A stretch of 64,000 nt of DNA from Chromobacterium subtsugae (GCF_001676875.1 NZ_JYKA01000002.1:248001-312000); one strand, 5' to 3'. Shown: positions 42,337 to 55,563, numbered from the stretch's first letter. Notes: generated by a model not told the origin, from the letters alone. Numbers and translations: made by a program.

Positions 42337-43653
42337 CTACCTCACCCCCAGCCGCTCCATCCGGTAGCGCAGCGAGCGGAAGGTCACGCCCAGGCGTTTG
42401 GCGGCCTGGGTGCGGTTGTAATGGGTAGCGTCCAGCGCCTTGGCGATCGCCTCGCGCTCCACCCGGTCCAGATAGTCCTGCAGCGGTTCGGCGCTGCCCG
42501 GCTCCGGGCAATATTCGCGCGGCGGCGTCAGTTGCAGATCGTCCCGGCTCAACACCGGGCCGGCGGCCAGCGCCACCGCCCGCTCCAGAATGTTCTCCAG
42601 CTCGCGGAAATTGCCGGGGTAGCCGTAGTCCTGCAGCGCCTGGCGGGCATCCGCCGCCAGCTGCGGCGCCGCGCCGTCGCCGGCGTAGCGCTGCAGCAAC
42701 TGCTGCGCGAACAGCGGAATGTCCTCGCGCAACTCGCGCAGCGCCGGCATCCGCAGCGGCAGCACGTTCAGGCGGTAGTACAGGTCCTGGCGGAAGCTGC
42801 CGGCCTCCACCCGCGCCGCCAGGTCCTGGTGGGTGGCGCAGATGATGCGCGCGTCCACCGCCTCTTCCTGGCTGCCGCCCAGCTTGCGCACTGTTTTCTC
42901 CTGAATGGCGCGCAGCAGCTTCACCTGCATCGCCAGCGGCAGGTCGGCCACTTCGTCCAGAAACAGCGTGCCGCCCAACGCCTGCTGGAAAAACCCGTCA
43001 TGGTCGGCGTCGGCGCCGGTGAAGGCGCCTTTCTTGTAGCCGAAGAATTCGCTTTCCATCAGGCTGTCGGGGATCGCGCCGCAGTTGACCGCGACGAAGG
43101 GGCGCTCGGCGCGCGGTCCCTGCTCGTGGATCAGCCGCGCCGCCTGCTCCTTGCCGGTGCCGGATTCGCCGCGGATATAGACCGCGGCCTGGCTGCGCGA
43201 CAACTTTTCTATCAGCCGCAGCACTTCCTGGATGGCCGACGAGTCGCCAACCAGCCGCTGCTGCTGCGCCGGCTTGCCGCCCTCCACCCGCAACGCGGTC
43301 TTCACCAGGCTGCGCAGCTGCGCCAGGCTCACCGGCTTTTGCAGATAGTCGAAAGCCCCGGCCTTCATCGCCCGCACCGCGTTGTCGGTGCTGCCGTAGG
43401 CGGTGATCACCGCGATCGGCACGTCCAGCGCCTGCTCGCCGATGTGGCGCACCACTTCCAGCCCTTCGCCGTCGGGCAGCCGCATATCGGTCAGCGCCAG
43501 GTCGAACGGCCCGGCGCCCAGCATGCCCTTGGCCTCGGCCACGCTGCCGGCGCAGACCGGCAGCAAGCCCATTTTCAGCAGAGTCAGCTCCAGCAGCTCG
43601 CGGATGTCCGGCTCGTCGTCCACTACCAATACCCGCATCGGTGTCTTAGTCAT
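42337..43653 (-). CDS. pilR: Type IV pilus response regulator PilR (sigma-54 activator)
   Basis: The 438-residue NtrC-family regulator has a receiver domain (phosphoacceptor Asp in LALTDMRLPDGEG), a sigma-54-interacting AAA+ domain (RGESGTGKEQAARLIH Walker A, GAFTGAD), and a C-terminal Fis-type helix-turn-helix (NRTQAAKRLGVTFRSLRYRM). It overlaps the stop of the sensor kinase gene and is transcribed with it. PilR activates pilA and related pilus genes. The annotation as PilR rather than another NtrC family member relies on the adjacent PilS-like kinase. Confidence 0.88.
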   Translation of the reverse strand: MTKTPMRVLVVDDEPDIRELLELTLLKMGLLPVCAGSVAEAKGMLGAGPFDLALTDMRLPDGEGLEVVRHIGEQALDVPIAVITAYGSTDNAVRAMKAGAFDYLQKPVSLAQLRSLVKTALRVEGGKPAQQQRLVGDSSAIQEVLRLIEKLSRSQAAVYIRGESGTGKEQAARLIHEQGPRAERPFVAVNCGAIPDSLMESEFFGYKKGAFTGADADHDGFFQQALGGTLFLDEVADLPLAMQVKLLRAIQEKTVRKLGGSQEEAVDARIICATHQDLAARVEAGSFRQDLYYRLNVLPLRMPALRELREDIPLFAQQLLQRYAGDGAAPQLAADARQALQDYGYPGNFRELENILERAVALAAGPVLSRDDLQLTPPREYCPEPGSAEPLQDYLDRVEREAIAKALDATHYNRTQAAKRLGVTFRSLRYRMERLGVR

Positions 43654-45201
43654 AGGCCAGGTGACAGATCAGCCGGAACACGCCACCGGGCGGGCTGTAA
43701 TCCAGCCGCGCGTCGTTGGCCTCGGCCAGTTCGCGCGCGATGTACAGGCCCAGGCCGCTGCCGGCGTTTTCCGTGGTGAAAAAGGGTTCGAACAACCGCG
43801 ACTGCTCGGCTTCCGCCACGCCGGGCCCGTCGTCGATCACCCGCAGGATAAGGTAATCCTCAGCCACGCTGGCGTGCAACTGCACCGCGCCGGCGGCGCG
43901 GCTGCTATGGCGCCAGGCGTTGGCCAGCAAGTTGCCCAGCACCTGCGCCAGGTGGCCGCGGTCGAAGCGCAGCTGGCAATCGGCCGGCAGCTGGCAGGCG
44001 ACGGCGCCGGCGGCGTCCGGCTGCGCCATGGAGAAATGCTCCAGCAGCTCGGCGACGAACGGCGCCAGCGCGATGGCTTCGGGCTTGACGCGATCGCGCC
44101 GGCCCAGCATCAGCACATCCTCGACCATGCCGTTGATGCGGCGGGTGTTGTCCTGCACGATGCGGACCAGCCGCCGCCGCGCGGGGTCCGCCTCATCCTC
44201 GGCCAGCAGATCGCCGGCATGGCTGATCGCCGACAGCGGGTTGCGGATTTCATGGGCGATGTTGGCGGTGAGCCGGCCCAGCGCCGCCAGCTTCACCCGC
44301 TTGGCCTCTTCCGCCATGTCCGCCATGTCGCGCAGGAACAGCACCACGCCGCGCAGTTCGCCCTCGCGCACCGGCACCGGCGCCAGCCGCCCCACCAGCT
44401 GGCGGCCGCGCGCGCTGTGCTCGATGAAGGTGGGCAGCGCCGGATAGCCGCTCTGCTGCCAGCGCCGCACCAGCGGCAGCAACTCCGGCATGGACTGGCC
44501 GCGGGAGAGGCGGCTGAAGTAGCGCTCGGCCTGCAGGTTGAACTGGCGCAGGCAGCCGTCCTCGTCCAGCACCATCACCGCGTCGCGCTGGCTTTGCAGG
44601 ATCAATTCGTTCAGGCGGTTGAGGTTGGCGATCTCGCCGCCGCGGCTGGCCGCCAGCGCCTCCGACGCGCGCGCCATCCTCCCCAGCTGCCAGGTGGCGA
44701 TGGAGGTGATGAAGCAGGCGGCCGCCAGCAGCGCGCTATAGGACAGGTCGGCGCTATGGGGCAGACCCAGCCAATGCTCGACGCCGGCGTAGCCGAACAG
44801 CGTCAGGGTGGCGATGGCGGCGTAGAACAGCGCGTAGCGGCCGGTGGACAGCAGGCCGGCGGCGGCCAGGTAGGGCAGCAGCAGCAGGCCGAAACCGCCG
44901 CGGATACCCTCGTTCATCGCCATCAGCCACACCATCATCGCGATGTCGGCGGCGATGGCCAGCGTCAGCTGCAGCGTGTGGCCGAGCTTGCCTTCGCGCA
45001 GCAGGAACCACACCGCGATCAGCAGCAGGTAGACGCCGGACCACAAATAAAAATGCCTGCCGCCTTCTATCAGCGACAGGCCGTCGCTGCCCGGCAGCAG
45101 CGACATGGAAAACAGGACCAGCAGCAGCAGCGCGCGAAAGCCGTTGACGAACAACAGCGCGGCGCGGGGGGTGAGGGCTTGCGGCTGGCTGGTCCGTGTC
45201 A

Positions 45202-45202
<1 letters not shown>
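43646..45202 (-). CDS. pilS: Type IV pilus sensor histidine kinase PilS
   Basis: The 518-residue protein has about six N-terminal membrane helices (residues 20-170, for example LLFVNGFRALLLLVLFSMS), a PAS-like segment (about 200-290, MVLDEDGCLRQFNLQAERYF), the phosphoacceptor box NIAHEIRNPLSAISHAGDLL and an ATPase domain (NLLANAWRHS, VIDDGPGV, GSGLGLYIAREL). This is the PilS layout. ATG 45202 overlaps the parC stop codon, so translational coupling with parC is likely. Confidence 0.9.
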
Positions 45203-47553
<2,351 letters not shown>

Positions 47554-47671
47554 GTTATCAATGCTAGTGTCTTGATCTGGATTTGGGTACGCGGCCGATC
47601 CGGGTGGTATAGCATCATCACGGTGCCGGGATGCCGAAGACGGCCGGTACGGGAAATGGAGGAATTCTACT

Positions 47672-48133
47672 ATGGCAAACAGGATAGCGTGGCATTGCCA
47701 CGGTTTCGACGGTTTCACCCCGCTGGCGCTGTACCAGGTTCTGCAGCTGCGGGATCGGGTTTTCGTGCTGGAGCAGCAATCGCTGTACGGCGACGTGGAC
47801 GGCGTGGACACCCACTGCCTGCACCTGTCGGGCCGCGACGAGGCCGGCCGGCTGCTGGCCTATGCCCGGCTGATCGCCCCCGGCGAGAAATACCCGGACG
47901 CCGCCGCCATCGGCCGGGTGGTGGTGGAACCCGCCGCGCGCGGCCAGGGCCTGGGCAAGGCGCTGCTGGCGCAGGCGGTGGCGCAATGCCAGGCGCGCTA
48001 CCCGGGCCGCGCCATCATGCTGTCGGCGCAGCAGGACGCCAGCGCGATGTATGCCGCCTTCGACTTCGAACCGGTGTCGGAGCCTTACGACGACGGCGGG
48101 ATACTGCACCTGGACATGCGGCGGGAAGGCTGA
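47672..48133 (+). CDS. ElaA-family GNAT acetyltransferase
   Basis: The 153-residue protein has a GNAT fold with the ElaA-specific N-terminus ([20 protein letters not shown]), the acetyl-CoA loop [24 protein letters not shown] and a final beta-strand with [13 protein letters not shown] lies 11 bases before ATG 47672. It is divergent from parC and converges with the TonB receptor. Substrate is unknown. Confidence 0.88.
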   Translation: MANRIAWHCHGFDGFTPLALYQVLQLRDRVFVLEQQSLYGDVDGVDTHCLHLSGRDEAGRLLAYARLIAPGEKYPDAAAIGRVVVEPAARGQGLGKALLAQAVAQCQARYPGRAIMLSAQQDASAMYAAFDFEPVSEPYDDGGILHLDMRREG

Positions 48134-48139
48134 GCCGCA

Positions 48140-48170
48140 AATGAAAATGCCGCTCCCGAGGGAGCGGCAT
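48140..48170 (-). terminator. Terminator of the TonB-dependent receptor gene
   Basis: ATGCCGCTCC (48147-48156) pairs with GGAGCGGCAT (48161-48170) across a CGAG loop. On the minus strand the stem is followed by TTTTCATTT, as for a rho-independent terminator. It lies between converging genes and may act partly in both directions. Confidence 0.6.
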
Positions 48171-48193
48171 GGCCTGCGCGCGGCGACTGGCTA

Positions 48194-50836
48194 TCAGAAC
48201 TTGTAGTCGGCGGTGATGTAGTAGGTGCGGCCCCACAGATCGGTGGACGGGCCGGAGAACGTCACCAGGCTGGCCCCGGCGGCGTACGGCGGCACGCGGT
48301 TGCCGACGTTGCGGATGCCGCCGTTGATTTCCAGCGTCTTGAGCGGCCGCACGCCGAAGTTGAGGTCGAACGCCGTGTACGACGGCACGCGCTGCGGCAC
48401 GTTGGCCGCGATGGTGTCGCGCGGGGACGCCGCGTTCTTGTAACCGGCATAGGAACGCGCGGTGATCGCGGCGCTGTACTTGTCGTAGCGGTAGTCGACG
48501 GTGAAGAGGTTCTTCCAGCGCGGCATGCCGCCGTAATCGACGTTCTCCAGCAGCGAATCGGTCGGCAGCACCGTGTCCTGATACGTCAGGTAGCGGGTTT
48601 GCTGCTCGCGGAAACTCAGCTTGCCGTAGCCCCCCAGCGACAGATCGTACTGCACGTCGATGTCGATGCCGGAGGTGATCGTCTTGCCGGCGTTCGCGTA
48701 CGGGGTGCTGATGTAGTCGATGTCGCCGCGGATGCCGGCGATGCCCGACGGCTTGCGCACCACGTAGCCGGGGAACAATTCCGGGTGGTCAACCACGTAC
48801 TGCGCCGGCAGCGCCTGGATGGTGTCCTTCTGGTCCAGCTTGTACCAGTCGATCGACGCGGAAAGCTCCTTCATCGGCTGCAGCACCACGCCCAGGCCGT
48901 AGCTCTTGTTGGTTTCCGCCTTCAGGTTCGGGTTGCCGCCGCTGCGGATCTGCTGCTTGACCGACGTGCAATTGGCCGTGGAGATGCCCTTGTCCGCGCA
49001 TTGCGCGTAGTCGTAAATCGACTGGTAGGCTTGGCGCGACGCGTACAACTGGGGCAGGGACGGCGCCTTGAACGCCGAAGTGGCCGAACCGCGGAACATC
49101 ACCTGCTGCCACGGACGATAGGAGAAGGCGAACTTCGGGTTCACCGTATCGCCGAAATCGTTGTAGTGGTCGGCGCGCACCGCCAGCTGCGCTTCCAGAT
49201 TCTTGATCACCGGCAGGCTGAGCTCGGCATACGCCGCCGCCACCGAGCGGCTGGACTGCAGGCCCTGCTGCGCCGCGTAGTTCATGATAGAACCGCTGCG
49301 GATCAGCGCGTCGGGCGAGCTTTCGATCGACTCATGCCACCATTGCACCCCTGCGGCGAAGCCCAACGGGCCGCCCGGCAGCTGGGCAAGCTCGCTCTTG
49401 CTGGTCTTCAACTCCAGCATCTGCAACTTGGAATTGGCGCTGTTGGTCAGGTTGGTGGCGTATGGCGTCAGGCTGCCCGCCTGGTTGTTCTGCGCGAACG
49501 GATCGAACATGGGCTGGCCGGCGGGCGCGCCGTTTTGCAGCATGTTCATGAACGGCGCGTTCAGGATGGCATTGCTGGTCTGCATGGTCACCTTGGATTC
49601 GCCAAGGTTCACCGAGCCTTCAAAATCCCAATCGCCGATGGTGGTGGTGCCGCCTGCGACCACGCGGTAGGTGTCGGCCGTCACATCCACCATGCTCTTG
49701 CCCAGCTCATACAGGCTGCGCGTCACTTGCAGCGTGTCGCCGGGGGTGAACTGCGGATAGAGCGCCTGCATCGCCGCCAGCGTGGCCGGATTGGTGGGAT
49801 AGGCCGCGTTGCCGTTCTTGATCTGCACCTGGCTCATCCAGGCGTAGCCGCCGTCGAGGGAGGTCTGGCTGCGGTTGACGCTGGCTTCGACGAACAGCTC
49901 GCTGTCCGAGCCGATCCGCTTGGTGTAGTTGCCGTTCAGGCCGTAGCGCGAAGTCCGCGGCGACAGCTGGGTGCCCAGTTCGTCGTTGTCGCTGGGGCAG
50001 ATGGTGTTGCCGTTGGACAGCGTCACCAGCGACTTGGGGCAGCCGGGCAGAGGGTTATAGAACTTGCCGTTGGAATAGTCTTTCCAAGAGCCCCACAAAG
50101 TGCCGCTGCGCGAATCCTTGCCGCCGAAGCGGCGGTAATCCAGCGTCTTGGTCGGCTCATGCTTGCTGGCGAACACCGGCTCGCGATGGTAAGCGTCGAA
50201 CGACCACATGAAGTTCTGGCCGTCCTTGCTCAGATCGCCGATGCCGCCCATCAGGCCGGCGCCCTGCTCCATGCCGTCGCCGTCTTCGGTCTGGCCGTAG
50301 CGGGTGGTGGCTTTCACCCCTTGGAAATTGCGCTTGGTCTTGAAGTTGATCACCCCGGCCACCGCATCGGAGCCGTAGATCGCCGAAGCGCCGTCGCGCA
50401 GGATTTCGACCGAGTCGATCATCGCCAGCGGAATCGTGTTCAGGTCGACGAAAGAGTCGGTGCCGCTGATGAACATCGCGTAGTTCGGCAGGCGGCGGCC
50501 ATTGATCAGCACCAGCACATACTTGGAGCTCATGCCGCGCAGGCCGGCGGTGGCCGCGCCGGCGGCGAAGCTGGCCGAATTGGTGCCCGACAGCACGCTG
50601 CCGGAAGAAGTCAGGTTGTCCAGCAGCTGCACCGTGGTGGAAGCGCCGGTTTTTTCGATGTCTTCCCGTTTCAGGACTTCAACCGGCAGCGCGCCTTCCT
50701 TGCTGATGCGCTTGATGTTGGAGCCGGTGATGGTCACCCGCTCCAGCTGGCTGTCGCTACCGTCCGCGGCATGGGCAAAGCCGCCCCCCATAAGGCCGAA
50801 GGCGGCGATCGCCTGGGCCAGAATCTTGATTCTCAT
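48194..50836 (-). CDS. TonB-dependent outer-membrane receptor
   Basis: The 880-residue protein has a signal peptide (MRIKILAQAIAAFGLMGGG, cleaved near AHA), a TonB-box-like QLERVTITGSNIKR, a plug domain (LPVEVLKREDIEKTGASTT, then DSVEILRDGASAIYGSDAVA) and a 22-strand barrel ending in the terminal aromatic ITADYKF. It transports a bound ligand across the outer membrane using TonB energy. SD AAGGG favours the ATG at 50836 over 50839. No siderophore genes flank it, so the ligand cannot be named. Confidence 0.92.
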   Translation of the reverse strand: MRIKILAQAIAAFGLMGGGFAHAADGSDSQLERVTITGSNIKRISKEGALPVEVLKREDIEKTGASTTVQLLDNLTSSGSVLSGTNSASFAAGAATAGLRGMSSKYVLVLINGRRLPNYAMFISGTDSFVDLNTIPLAMIDSVEILRDGASAIYGSDAVAGVINFKTKRNFQGVKATTRYGQTEDGDGMEQGAGLMGGIGDLSKDGQNFMWSFDAYHREPVFASKHEPTKTLDYRRFGGKDSRSGTLWGSWKDYSNGKFYNPLPGCPKSLVTLSNGNTICPSDNDELGTQLSPRTSRYGLNGNYTKRIGSDSELFVEASVNRSQTSLDGGYAWMSQVQIKNGNAAYPTNPATLAAMQALYPQFTPGDTLQVTRSLYELGKSMVDVTADTYRVVAGGTTTIGDWDFEGSVNLGESKVTMQTSNAILNAPFMNMLQNGAPAGQPMFDPFAQNNQAGSLTPYATNLTNSANSKLQMLELKTSKSELAQLPGGPLGFAAGVQWWHESIESSPDALIRSGSIMNYAAQQGLQSSRSVAAAYAELSLPVIKNLEAQLAVRADHYNDFGDTVNPKFAFSYRPWQQVMFRGSATSAFKAPSLPQLYASRQAYQSIYDYAQCADKGISTANCTSVKQQIRSGGNPNLKAETNKSYGLGVVLQPMKELSASIDWYKLDQKDTIQALPAQYVVDHPELFPGYVVRKPSGIAGIRGDIDYISTPYANAGKTITSGIDIDVQYDLSLGGYGKLSFREQQTRYLTYQDTVLPTDSLLENVDYGGMPRWKNLFTVDYRYDKYSAAITARSYAGYKNAASPRDTIAANVPQRVPSYTAFDLNFGVRPLKTLEINGGIRNVGNRVPPYAAGASLVTFSGPSTDLWGRTYYITADYKF

Positions 50837-51223
50837 CATTTTCCCTTTGTTCATCACGGCGTTTGCGCTGCTTTGGCGCAAATCTGCCTTGCCTCTGTCA
50901 CATGCCTGAAACATGCACGCAAGCGATGAAAATGGCATTAATCATCGGGCATGGCAAATACTTCAGCACCTTATGCCAGCCCCTGGCATCGCCAGGCCAA
51001 AACCAGAGAATTGTTAAAACTTTGATTAAAATTGTGTTTTTTTATGAATGACAGCGGCAACTCGCCCATTGTCCGTGTCTCAACAAAACAACATGCCGCG
51101 CGCCGCGTCGGCGCTATACCGCCTGCGCGCCCGCCGCCGCCATGCCGTCCGGGCAAGCTCGGCGGGACGCCGCCGCCCACTTAGGCTAAAATGTCCTGTT
51201 TTCGTCTGCGGCACTTTCCGCCC
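50837..51223. other. Divergent intergenic region between TonB receptor and hemA
   Basis: This 387-base gap holds no recognisable gene. The segment 50940-51060 is AT-rich, for example ATTGTTAAAACTTTGATTAA, so it probably carries the receptor promoter. The hemA-proximal part is GC-rich. Confidence 0.5.
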
Positions 51224-52477
51224 ATGCATCTGCTTGCCTTCGGACTCAACCACCACACGGCTCCGCTGTCGATACGGGAAAAGCTGGCGTTTCCGGCTGA
51301 AACCCTGCCGCGCGCGCTGGACAGTCTGGTGGCCTCGCAGGCCGCGCGCGAGGCGGCCATCGTCTCCACCTGCAACCGCACCGAGATCTACTGCTGCAGT
51401 CCGGACCCGCACGCCGCGCTGTCCTGGCTGTGCCAGTTCCACGGCCTGAGCCTGGCCGAGGTGGAGCCCTATCTGTACCGGATGGAAGCCTCCGGCGCGG
51501 CGCGGCACGCCTTCCGCGTGGCCTCGGGACTGGATTCGATGGTGCTGGGCGAAACCCAGATCCTGGGCCAGCTGAAGGACGCAGTGCGCAGCGCCGAGCA
51601 CGCCGGCACGCTGGGCACCATGCTCAACGGCCTGTTCCAGCGCACCTTCGCGGTGGCCAAGGAAGTGCGCAGCAGCACCGCGGTGGGCGCAAGCTCGGTG
51701 TCGATGTCGGCGGCGGCGGTGAAGCTGGCCGAGCAGATCTTCCCGTCCATCGCCGAGCTGAACGTGCTGTTCGTCGGCGCCGGCGAGATGATAGAGCTGG
51801 TGGCCACCCATTTCGCCGCCCGCAACCCGTCCTGTATCACCGTGGCCAACCGCACGCTGGAGCGCGGCCAGCGGCTGGCGGAACAGTTCGGCGGCAACGC
51901 CATCACGCTGTCGGAGCTCCCAGAGGCGCTGGCGCGCTACGATGTGGTGGTGACATCCACCGCCAGCCAGCTGCCGATGATAGGCAAGGGCATGGTGGAG
52001 CGGGCGATCAAGGCGCGGCGCCACCGGCCGATGTTCATGCTGGACCTCGCCGTGCCGCGCGACATCGAGCTGGAAGTCGCCCAGCTGGACGACGTGTTCC
52101 TGTACAGCGTCGACGACATCGCCGGCATCGTCGAAGTGGGCAAGGAAGCGCGGCAGCAGGCGGCGGCCGAAGCCGAAACCATCATCCAGGCGCGGGTGGC
52201 GGAGTTTTCCGACTGGCTGAAGAAGCGCGAGACCGTGCCGCTGATCCGCGCGCTGCGCGACGAGGCCGACCGCACCCGCCGCCACGCGCTGGAAGCGGCG
52301 ATGAAGCAACTGGCGCGCGGCGACGCGCCGGACAAAGTGTTGGAGGCCTTGTCCGTCCAACTGACAAATAAACTCATGCACCCGCCCACCCAGGCCCTGT
52401 CCTCGGGCAGCGGCGCGGAGCACGACGCGCAGGTGCAAGCCATCGCGCGGCTTTACCGTTTACATCCGGAGTCGTAA
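51224..52477 (+). CDS. hemA: Glutamyl-tRNA reductase
   Basis: The 417-residue enzyme has the GluTR signature [18 protein letters not shown] and the catalytic cysteine in [10 protein letters not shown] (Cys50), an NADPH-binding domain ([19 protein letters not shown]) and a C-terminal dimerisation helix. It makes glutamate-1-semialdehyde, the first committed step of haem synthesis. ATG 51224 (MHLLAFGLN) is preferred to the upstream in-frame ATG. Its TAA overlaps the prfA start (TAATG), so the pair is translationally coupled. Confidence 0.97.
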   Translation: MHLLAFGLNHHTAPLSIREKLAFPAETLPRALDSLVASQAAREAAIVSTCNRTEIYCCSPDPHAALSWLCQFHGLSLAEVEPYLYRMEASGAARHAFRVASGLDSMVLGETQILGQLKDAVRSAEHAGTLGTMLNGLFQRTFAVAKEVRSSTAVGASSVSMSAAAVKLAEQIFPSIAELNVLFVGAGEMIELVATHFAARNPSCITVANRTLERGQRLAEQFGGNAITLSELPEALARYDVVVTSTASQLPMIGKGMVERAIKARRHRPMFMLDLAVPRDIELEVAQLDDVFLYSVDDIAGIVEVGKEARQQAAAEAETIIQARVAEFSDWLKKRETVPLIRALRDEADRTRRHALEAAMKQLARGDAPDKVLEALSVQLTNKLMHPPTQALSSGSGAEHDAQVQAIARLYRLHPES

Positions 52478-53553
52478 TGAAAGCGTCTATCGCAACCAGG
52501 CTGGCGCAACTGGCCGACCGCCTGGAAGAGGTGACCCACCTGCTGGCCAGCGAAACGGCCACCCAGAACATGGAGGCCTTCAAAAAGCTCACCCGCGAGC
52601 ACGCCGAGCTGACGCCGGTGGTGGAGGCTTTCGCCGCCTACCGCCAGTGCGAAGGCGACATCGCCGCCGCCGAAGAGATGCTGGCCGATCCGGAAATGAA
52701 GGAATTCGCCCAGGCGGAAATCCTCGAGGGCAAGGACAAGCTGGCGGCGCTGGAGGTGGAGCTGCAGAAACTGCTGCTGCCGAAGGACCCCAACGACGAC
52801 AAGAACATCTTCCTGGAAATCCGCGCCGGCACCGGCGGCGACGAGGCGGCGCTGTTCGCCGCCGACCTGCTGCGCATGTACACCCGCTACGCCGAGCGCA
52901 ACCGCTGGCAGGCGGAGATCGTCTCCGCCAGCGAGTCCGACCTCGGCGGCTACAAGGAAGTGATCGTGCGGCTGGTGGGCCAGGGCGCGTACTCGCGGCT
53001 GAAGTTCGAGTCCGGCGGCCACCGCGTGCAACGCGTGCCGGCCACCGAAACCCAGGGCCGCATCCACACCTCCGCCTGCACGGTGGCGGTGATGGCCGAA
53101 GCCGACGAGATCGCCGAAGTGGTGCTGAACCCGGCCGATCTGCGCATCGACACGTTCAGGGCCAGCGGCGCCGGCGGCCAGCACATCAACAAGACCGACT
53201 CGGCGGTGCGCATCACCCACTTGCCGACGGGGATCGTGGCGGAGTGTCAGGACGGCCGCTCGCAGCACGCCAACAAAGCCAGCGCGATGCAGGTGCTGGC
53301 GGCGCGCATCTACGACATCCAGCTGCGGGAAAAGAATCAGAAGGAAGCGGCCGAGCGCAAGAGCCTGATCGGCTCCGGCGACCGCTCCGAGCGCATCCGC
53401 ACCTACAACTACCCGCAAGGCCGCCTCACCGACCACCGCATCAACCTGACGCTGTACAAGCTGGACCAGATGATGGACGGCGACATCGCAGAATTGACCG
53501 ACGCGCTGGTGGCCGAACAGCAGGCCGAGCTGCTGGCGGCGCTGGGCGACTGA
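52477..53553 (+). CDS. prfA: Peptide chain release factor 1
   Basis: The 358-residue class I release factor carries the stop-codon recognition PAT (188-190, in [15 protein letters not shown]) and the peptidyl-hydrolysis GGQ (233-235, [15 protein letters not shown]). PAT marks RF1, which reads UAA and UAG. It is encoded one base after hemA. A terminator follows. Confidence 0.97.
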   Translation: MKASIATRLAQLADRLEEVTHLLASETATQNMEAFKKLTREHAELTPVVEAFAAYRQCEGDIAAAEEMLADPEMKEFAQAEILEGKDKLAALEVELQKLLLPKDPNDDKNIFLEIRAGTGGDEAALFAADLLRMYTRYAERNRWQAEIVSASESDLGGYKEVIVRLVGQGAYSRLKFESGGHRVQRVPATETQGRIHTSACTVAVMAEADEIAEVVLNPADLRIDTFRASGAGGQHINKTDSAVRITHLPTGIVAECQDGRSQHANKASAMQVLAARIYDIQLREKNQKEAAERKSLIGSGDRSERIRTYNYPQGRLTDHRINLTLYKLDQMMDGDIAELTDALVAEQQAELLAALGD

Positions 53554-53636
53554 GCGGCGTTGCCGCGCGCGCCAGACGGCGCTAGAATCACCGACGGAAA
53601 ACCGGCCGCCCGGCGGTCGTTTTTCTCCGAACCTTG

Positions 53637-53662
53637 AGGCCGCCTTCCGCGGCCTTTTCTTT
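53637..53662 (+). terminator. Rho-independent terminator of hemA-prfA
   Basis: AGGCCGC (53637-53643) pairs with GCGGCCT (53649-53655) around CTTCC, followed by TTTCTTTT. It lies about 85 bases after the prfA stop and just before the convergent cytochrome gene. Confidence 0.8.
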
Positions 53663-53668
53663 TGTCGG

Positions 53669-54247
53669 CTACATGCCCGGAAGGTAGGCGAGCACGGCCT
53701 TGATGTCGTCCTCGCTCATGGTTTTGACGATTTCCTGCATCTCCGCCGCCGCCGGCCGCTGCGACACGTCGAATACCCGCAGCTGGCTTTGCAGATAGGC
53801 GGCATGCTGGCCGGCCAGCCGCGGCGCCGTCGCGTTGCCCTCGCCGCGGTCGCCGTGGCAGGAGAAACAGGGCGGCGTGCCCACCGCCAGATTGCCCTCG
53901 CGGAACAGCTTGGCGCCGGCGGCGACGAGCTTGGGATCGGCCCCGGCCGCCGCGTTGGCCGCCGGCGCGCGCGCGGCGAAATACGCGGCCGCGCTCCGGA
54001 TGCCGGCATCATCCAGCTTGGCCAGCGCCGCGCGGTGCGCCGCCTTGTCGTCGCGCTTGCCGTCGCGGAACAGCAGCAGCTGCTGCTCCATATAGACCGC
54101 CTGCTGGCCGGCCAGCCGCGGAAACTGCGGCGAAGCGCCGTTGCCGTCGGCGCCGTGGCAGCTGCCGCACAGCTCCGCCGGCCGCGGCGCCGCCAGCGCG
54201 GCCGCCGCCCACATCCATCCCAGCACCATCCATCCCGCGGTTTTCAC
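53669..54247 (-). CDS. Dihaem cytochrome c of the c4 type
   Basis: The 192-residue protein has a signal peptide (KTAGWMVLGWMWAAAALAAP) and two cytochrome c domains, each with one haem site (ELCGSCHGADGNG and CFSCHGDRGEGN) and a distal PRLAGQ segment; each domain also has the later methionine (for example MSEDD). It is a periplasmic electron carrier, probably to terminal oxidases. It appears to start with GTG 54247, with GGAG about 10 bases upstream. Confidence 0.9.
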   Translation of the reverse strand: MKTAGWMVLGWMWAAAALAAPRPAELCGSCHGADGNGASPQFPRLAGQQAVYMEQQLLLFRDGKRDDKAAHRAALAKLDDAGIRSAAAYFAARAPAANAAAGADPKLVAAGAKLFREGNLAVGTPPCFSCHGDRGEGNATAPRLAGQHAAYLQSQLRVFDVSQRPAAAEMQEIVKTMSEDDIKAVLAYLPGM

Positions 54248-54310
54248 TCTGCGCGCTCCATTGTCGATGACGTCTGGATTATACGCGCCGAGCGCGCGGA
54301 TTTCCCGCCG

Positions 54311-54730
54311 CTAGCTCCGGCGCCGCGCCCAGCGGCCATGCAGCGCCATGCCCGCCAGCATCGCCGCGGCGAATAGCACCCCGGCGCCGGCGCCGCTGCC
54401 GGCCAATACCAGCGCCGGCCCCGGGCAAATGCCGGCCAGCCCCCAGCCGGCGCCGAAAATCAGGCTGCCCAGGATCAATGGCCGGTCGATCCGCCGAACG
54501 GCGGGCAGCTGCATCGGCCCGCCCAGCAGCGCGCGCTCGCGGCGCCGCGCCAGCGCGAAGGCCGGCAGCGCTGTCGCGATGGCGCCGGCCATCACCAGCG
54601 CCAGCGACGGATCCCAGCGGCCGGCGATATCCAGAAAGGCCAGCACCTTAGCCGGATTGGCCATGCCGGCCAGCAGCAGTCCCAGGCCGAACAACAGGCC
54701 GGCGCAGCCTGCGCTTGCGAGCGATTTCAT
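54311..54730 (-). CDS. YeeE/YedE-family (DUF6691-like) membrane protein, half 2
   Basis: The 139-residue protein has about four membrane helices and the motif [21 protein letters not shown] with a cysteine in the pore-like site. This half and its partner (54727) correspond to the two halves of one YeeE/YedE sulfur-compound transporter. Its ATG overlaps the partner's stop by four bases. Transport of thiosulfate or sulfide-related species is inferred from family and from the BigR-like regulator. Confidence 0.85.
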   Translation of the reverse strand: MKSLASAGCAGLLFGLGLLLAGMANPAKVLAFLDIAGRWDPSLALVMAGAIATALPAFALARRRERALLGGPMQLPAVRRIDRPLILGSLIFGAGWGLAGICPGPALVLAGSGAGAGVLFAAAMLAGMALHGRWARRRS

Positions 54731-55158
54731 AGCACGCCTCCATCACGCATCAGCCAGACGACGGCGAACCCCGCGGCCATGAAGGCCAGCGTGGCCGCCA
54801 GCGAACGCGGCGACAGCCGCGCCAGCCCGCACACGCCATGGCCGCTGGTGCAACCGGAGCCGAGCCGGCTGCCGAACCCCACCAGCAGGCCGGCGGCGAT
54901 CAACAGCCAGGGCCGGTGATCCAGAGCGATGGCTGGCGGCGCGGCGCACAGCCGGTATGCCCAGGGCGACAGAACCAGGCCGGCGACGAAAGCCAGCCGC
55001 CAGCCCTTGTCGCCGCCGGGCGAGAGCAGCTGGCCGACAATGCCGCTGATCCCGGCCACCCGGCCGTTCAGCAGGATCAGCCAGGCGGCGGCCAAGCCGA
55101 TCAGCATGCCGCCGGCCAGCGCGCTCCAGGGCGTGAAATGACTCCAGTCCAGCTGCAT
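54727..55158 (-). CDS. YeeE/YedE-family membrane protein, half 1
   Basis: The 143-residue protein has four membrane helices and the hallmark [20 protein letters not shown] with two cysteines. It pairs with the downstream half encoded with a 4-base overlap. ATG 55158 is 2 bases after the BigR-like regulator stop, so the three genes form an operon. Confidence 0.88.
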   Translation of the reverse strand: MQLDWSHFTPWSALAGGMLIGLAAAWLILLNGRVAGISGIVGQLLSPGGDKGWRLAFVAGLVLSPWAYRLCAAPPAIALDHRPWLLIAAGLLVGFGSRLGSGCTSGHGVCGLARLSPRSLAATLAFMAAGFAVVWLMRDGGVL

Positions 55159-55160
55159 GG

Positions 55161-55469
55161 CTACTCCTTGGGACAGTACAACTGATAGAGGGTGGCCAGC
55201 ACGCTCAGCGCGTTCGGGTCGGCCACCGCGTAGAAAATGCGCTTGCCGTCGCGGCGGGTGGCGACCAGGCCCTCGTTGCGCAGCACGCCCAGCTGCTGCG
55301 ACAGCGTGGGCTGGCGGATGCCCACCGCCTGCTCCAGCTCGCCGACCGATTGCTCGCCCTGGCTGAGCTGGCACAACAACAGCAGCCGGTCTTCGTTGGA
55401 CAAGGCGCGCAGCAGGCCGCAAGCCTGGCCGGCGGCGGCGCGCATCATGGCGATGGTGGGAGACGGCAT
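55161..55469 (-). CDS. BigR/SqrR-like ArsR-family repressor (persulfide-sensing type)
   Basis: The 102-residue ArsR-fold regulator has a winged helix ([31 protein letters not shown]) and cysteines in [15 protein letters not shown] and at the C-terminal LYQLYCPKE. This cysteine arrangement matches BigR/SqrR/YgaV, which sense persulfides and are relieved by sulfide. The first gene of the YeeE/YedE operon, it is divergent from the AhpD-like gene with a strong palindrome between them. Confidence 0.85.
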   Translation of the reverse strand: MPSPTIAMMRAAAGQACGLLRALSNEDRLLLLCQLSQGEQSVGELEQAVGIRQPTLSQQLGVLRNEGLVATRRDGKRIFYAVADPNALSVLATLYQLYCPKE

Positions 55470-55506
55470 GGAAAACTTTCTTTCGGATTAGACACTTGAC
55501 TACAAT

Positions 55507-55533
55507 ATATCAATTGATATTATATAAATCAAT
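55507..55533. promoter_or_regulatory. BigR-type operator
   Basis: A perfect 14-base palindrome ATATCAATTGATAT (55507-55520) is followed by ATTGAT-N9-ATCAAT (55513-55533), overlapping the probable promoters of the divergent genes. AT-rich dyads of this kind between divergent genes are typical BigR/ArsR operators. Confidence 0.7.
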
Positions 55534-55563
55534 ATATCTTAACCCGCAGATGGAGCGACGATC